From NCBI RefSeq assembly GCF_019320115.1, contig NC_089587.1, forward strand, positions 89,484,939 to 89,548,938: a stretch of 64,000 bases of DNA, written 5' to 3'. This DNA comes from Miscanthus floridulus. Lineage: Eukaryota; Streptophyta; Magnoliopsida; Poales; Poaceae. The stretch's first letter is position 1. The number at the start of each line of letters is the position of its first letter. Below, piece after piece: positions 60,601 through 64,000 of this stretch. The translations under genes were made by a program, and so were the position numbers. The notes below the pieces were generated by a model that was given only the letters and a program-made list of their open reading frames with translations, did no database searches and had not been told where the DNA came from.

Positions 60601-62265
60601 GGGTATTAAGTACAATAACGAATGCTCCCTCCATTCCAAATTATAGTTCCCTATAGCTTTGTCCTAAATCAAATTTCTCTAACTTGGATAAGTTTTAGAC
60701 AAATACATTAACATCTACAAGTTTAAATAAATGCACTATCAAGGCATATTTCATGGAGAATTTAATGAAATTAATTTGATGTTGTAGATGTTGGGTGCAT
60801 TTTTCTATAAAGTTGATGAAAGTTAGAGATTTCACTTAGGACAAAGCTAGTTTGGAACAGAGGTATTAGAATAGTTGGTCTTGAAAGCAAAATTGACAGT
60901 GAAGAGAACATACTTGGGGCTGGTGCTAAGAAGTATATTTTGCAGACAGCAAGGCATGGAAGAAATGGTATCATGTTCAAACCGGCAAAACTATATATTC
61001 CATTCCTGTACATAGAAAAACAAGCAAGAGGCAGCTTACTAGGACAAACCTATTCCTTAGCATTAAAACGTGGCGGTGTAAAAAAAGAATCATAAATTAT
61101 TGGAGGACAATGCATGAGGGATACATATTGCCACTGCAAAGTCAAAATCGATAAGAGTATAAGACTAAACTCAACTATCAAAAGTCAAGCAATACCAGGA
61201 CGAGAGCCTAAGCAAGTATCTATACAAGAAACAATTAACAAAATGATTGTGATTCTCAAAGGAAAAATGCAAAATACTGCACTACCAAACAGATCTTATG
61301 TTACCATAAACCAATAATTAATTTTTAAAAATAGTATTCTATAAATAGCCATACAGACACCACAAAGAGTACTGGTAAATAAATTAACATATGCAGTAAT
61401 TCATAAGTAAACATTGCACAAACGACCTAACAAAAAAATACTGAGGTCTGTATTTGCATGGTTAACTCTTTAGTCTTTACCTGTAAAAACAACCTTCACA
61501 GCAAATTTCTTGTATTGGAACCATAATTTGGAACATTTCGTTAAAAAAAAAATCAAATAGACATGAAAGTCAGCTAGGTTGATTATCAAGTACTGATTCC
61601 AAATGATAGAAAGTCTTAATTTCTTGAACAAAACTACTAACTTAAGCTTTTGCAGCTCCCACTTCTGGCAATGCTGAAAGACTACATGTTCACACTCAAA
61701 GAAAAAGAAGAGGAGAAATACAGGCAACGGGTGAGTAGTTATTAGTCAACTGGTTGATGTTACAGGGAATCACATAATCTGGCTCATACCGGGGTGCTCA
61801 AATAAGGGGGTTGCTCTAGGAATTTAGTTCAAAGTTGAACTAAATCCTAAGGATTTGGATTCCAACCCTCCTTATCCAAACGGTATCTAAGAATAGAAAC
61901 CTACTATCAGTCTGGATGACATTGATTTCATAAACATTTGTTTACAGGAGAATAAAAAGATACAGACTCTACTTGTAAAGAGGCATGAGAATTCAATAAT
62001 GTTAAGGCCCAACACAAGCTTCAGTCGTCCATCAACCAGAGGGTTCAATACGAGTCCTGGCTCCACATCCATCTGGACCAGCCAAGTTTCTGCCAAAGTG
62101 CAACTGCCTGACTCAGAGAACTCCCCAGCTGAAAAAGATATGCGTGCAAAAAGAATTAGGAACAGAGGTATGCAGGGCGTGTTGGGAAATAACAGAAGCT
62201 GTTCAATCTCTCATGAAGATAAAGCAGAAGTCTCCACAGTGAAGCAAGGCCTTTCACCAATTTAA
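57644..62265 (+). CDS. MAP65: 65-kDa microtubule-associated protein (MAP65/PRC1/Ase1 family)
   Basis: MAP65 proteins are dimeric cross-linkers of antiparallel microtubules in interphase arrays, the spindle midzone and the phragmoplast. Eleven exons join in phase: 57644-57727, 57810-58013, 58100-58345, 58440-58658, 59006-59161, 59265-59424, 59532-59683, 59771-59858, 59929-60002, 61656-61730 and 61948-62265, with GT-AG introns throughout. The product is 591 residues, normal for the family. Residues 1-300 are coiled coil ([47 protein letters not shown]). The diagnostic microtubule-binding motif ([14 protein letters not shown], then VNKIPG) is at about 413-437, followed by [14 protein letters not shown]. 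The C-terminus (487-591) is Ser/Thr/basic-rich and variable, as usual. A second in-frame ATG occurs at codon 6. No lesion is seen. The subgroup (possibly MAP65-8-like) is uncertain. Confidence 0.93.
60003..61655 (+). other. Long intron 9 of the MAP65 gene
   Basis: A 1653-bp intron, far longer than its neighbours (68-347 bp). It includes a MITE at 60624-60868; the rest is A/T-rich without coding signal. Confidence 0.85.
60624..60868. mobile_element. Stowaway-like MITE inside MAP65 intron 9
   Basis: Long inverted repeats: 'gctccctccattccaaatta' at the left and 'ctagtttggaacagaggtat' at the right, continuing inward with 'agctttgtcctaa' and its complement. Confidence 0.8.
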
Positions 62266-62913
62266 TTTTATTTTTCCACTTTAAATTTCTACGGAAATTT
62301 GTCTGCCTAACGTGAAGTTGCAACAACCCCCTTAAGCTATTAGAAAAGTGGAGAAGTATGTTTGTATGCAGCTTATACCATATTCATATATTTATTGATG
62401 TATGATTCAGTAAAATATGTTATTTTAGCTGTTTTGGACTTTCGGTGCCGAAGTACTAACAGAGATCATCAAATGAAAAGCACAAAAAGGAAAGGTGACT
62501 TACCATGTTAGCGGAACAATTCTACGATGTCTGGCAGCATATCAATCATTTCCTTGCAGAGGGTGTGAAAGACGCCAATTAAGATGTGTACGCCCACTTC
62601 TATTATGATATAAAACCTGCCAGGCCAATAGTCAATGAGAGAACCAGCTAAACATAAAAACAAAGCAAACACTCGTGGTTCTGCCCAGCCATAAATGGAA
62701 ATAATTTATCATACATCAGTCACAGTCCTTCCCTCTTCAGGGGCCACATTAGTCAGTTATGCACATCAAGGCGAGAACTCATACATATGTATAATGAATA
62801 TGAATATGCCAATAGAATCTTCAAACCATGCCTAATTCACATAACCACTAACCAAGCTATTTTACATTTTTACAATTTTTTATTTGGAATTTCTAGCTTT
62901 TCTAGATTCATAG
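62266..62913. other. 3' flank of the MAP65 gene
   Basis: Contains the MAP65 3' UTR. A minus-strand stretch at about 62510-62610 could be the end of the convergent gene, but the evidence is weak. Confidence 0.4.
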
Positions 62914-63063
62914 CTTCCTCCATCCCAAATTATAAGACATTTTGGCATTTCTAGATTCATAGCTTTTACTATGTATCAAGACATAACATATATCTAGGTA
63001 CGTAGCAAAAGCTATGAACCTAGAAAAGCCAAAACGTCTTATAACTTGGAACAGAGGGAGTAC
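62914..63063. mobile_element. Stowaway-like MITE with long inverted repeats
   Basis: About 150 bp, able to fold almost end to end: 'ataagacattttggc' at the left pairs with 'gccaaaacgtcttat' at the right, and outer ends 'cttcctccatccca' pair with 'tggaacagagggag' imperfectly. Confidence 0.85.
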
Positions 63064-63597
63064 TATTCAGTAAACCACATCATCCTCACTAATTGTGTTT
63101 TGCTAGGCAATTTTGGTATAATTTACTGGGCTCTCCTGGACTTGAGCGCATTGTACCTAGAAGGAACAAGAGCTTCACTGATTGGTGGAGAAAAGCAAAC
63201 AAAAAGATTTGAACAGTATGGTGATCCTGGAAGCATGGGCCTTGTGGCTTCACAGGAAAAGAGGAGTTTTTGACAGTGCGACTCCTTCCCTAGCAACAGC
63301 ACAACATTCCTTCAAAGAGGAATTGAGTCTTGCTGCTTCGCCAGTGCTCACTGCTCAAAAACTTCAGGAGCTATTTTTTGGTCCTGGAGAGATGCTAGTG
63401 TAAGTGGCTAGAAAGGTCGGGTCATTTCTTCCTTGTAACAAGGGTTTGAGTGCCGTGTGGTGTTTTTTTTCCTTGCAACCTTCTCTTGTCTCACAGGTGA
63501 GGCATAGGGGTTGCCTTCTATGGGTTTCTATCCCCTTTCTTTCTCTCTACAATATAAAGATACGCAGCTCTCCTGCGTGTTTGAGAAAAAAAGGTTA
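63064..63597 (+). mobile_element. 5'-truncated LINE (L1-type) tail
   Basis: Two adjacent frames encode the end of a plant LINE ORF2: SFTDWWRKANKK, then after a frameshift NSMVILEAWALWLHRKRGVF and a short tail ending at about 63403. The rest is 3' UTR ending in an A-rich tail (gagaaaaaaagg, about 63582-63595), as expected for target-primed insertion. Confidence 0.72.
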
Positions 63598-63731
63598 ACC
63601 ACATCAATAATAAGATGTATTGCATTTCTACTGATTTCAGTTGTTGTAGACCAACAAAACAATCCAAACAATACCTCTTCCAGTATGACATACGCAACAT
63701 AAGAAACTAAAAGGCCAAATAAGCAACTCAC

Positions 63732-63788
63732 AACTTTCTGATCACTTCCTCCTGTGCAGAGGTATTCGTCATTAGGGGCTACAGAAAC
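63732..63788 (-). CDS. Exon of a convergent WD40-like gene (partial)
   Basis: Minus-strand exon between an AG acceptor (alternative acceptor at 63831) and a GTGAGT donor (63731-63726). It encodes VSVAPNDEYLCTGGSDQKV, a typical outer strand of a WD40 blade. With the next exon it forms one phase-consistent stretch. Further exons toward lower coordinates were not resolved. Confidence 0.5.
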
Positions 63789-63871
63789 CTGGGATTTATA
63801 CCATGAAAAATCAATAGCAAAAGAGGTAAGCTGAAGAGCCCCAGAAGTAGAATATCAAAATATAGGCTCAC

Positions 63872-63947
63872 CGCATTAGCACATCGAGTATGAGCGACGA
63901 TATGTCTGACACAAGGTTGACCTAGAGTAACATCCCACATTCCAACA
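63872..63947 (-). CDS. Upstream exon of the convergent WD40-like gene (partial)
   Basis: A 76-nt minus-strand exon between a T-rich acceptor (ctgcttttag) and a GTGAGC donor. It encodes VGMWDVTLGQPCVRHIVAHT then RCANA, with a WD dipeptide followed by a His-containing turn. The gene enters from the right edge of the window; the specific WD40 protein is not identified. Confidence 0.5.
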
Positions 63948-64000
63948 CTAAAAGCAGAGTAAATTAGTAGTTAAGCATTTTCATAACTTAAATGCAGATT

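Noticed and set aside
62510..62616. Last exon of the convergent gene on the minus strand
   Set aside because: An open stretch ends with TAA and is bounded by plausible splice signals, but no protein similarity supports it and the link to the WD40 exons is not established.
1..64000. tRNA, rRNA, CRISPR or bacterial-type features
   Set aside because: None was seen. The only tRNA-related signals are primer-binding sites of retroelements, and the gene structure is eukaryotic.

Overview
The window is nuclear DNA of a grass, probably a panicoid such as sorghum, Miscanthus or sugarcane. The grounds are the families of LTR retrotransposon, the MITE types and an intron-rich plant MAP65 gene. Coordinates come from reading the sequence. 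No database was searched, so family names rest on recognised motifs.

Layout. (1) 1-10782: the 3' half of a Tat-lineage Ty3/gypsy element, here called D. It has a nonsense-riddled pol on the + strand, a spliced antisense gene with a 'putative gypsy type transposon' domain, a repeat-rich 3' region, and a 3' LTR (9328-10782, TGTCGG...CCGACA). (2) 10942-52600: a nest of three long-LTR elements. The outer element B is a Tekay/Del-type chromovirus on the - strand, flanked by ggtgg duplications. Element A (11254-26009, - strand, atgat duplications) sits inside B's left LTR. Element C (32773-45167, + strand, ccctc duplications) sits inside B's gag-pol at the gag/protease region. A and B are related autonomous-type elements with gag, protease, RT, RNase H, integrase and a chromodomain. 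C has LTRs of about 4.5 kb, no gag-pol, and one degraded accessory ORF. (3) 52601-57360: host intergenic DNA with several MITEs. (4) 57644-62265: an apparently intact 11-exon MAP65 gene on the + strand. (5) 62266-64000: a MITE, a LINE tail, and two exons of a convergent WD40-like gene on the - strand.

The most unusual feature is an extra 990-nt reading frame between the primer-binding site and gag of both A and B. It begins with a close copy of the histone H3 N-terminal tail (the K4 and K9/S10 context is kept) and continues into a globular segment, a probable coiled coil and an acidic end. The same elements encode an integrase-linked chromodomain, a class of domain that reads methylated H3 tails. 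C keeps only an ORF that looks like a distant relative of the globular part of this protein, without the H3-like tail.

Other recurring signals are as follows. Stop codons in the elements are almost all explicable as C-to-T changes in CG or CHG contexts. A and B share the same damaged protease active site. A hairpin module of about 55 nt is conserved at the same place in the LTRs of A, B and C.
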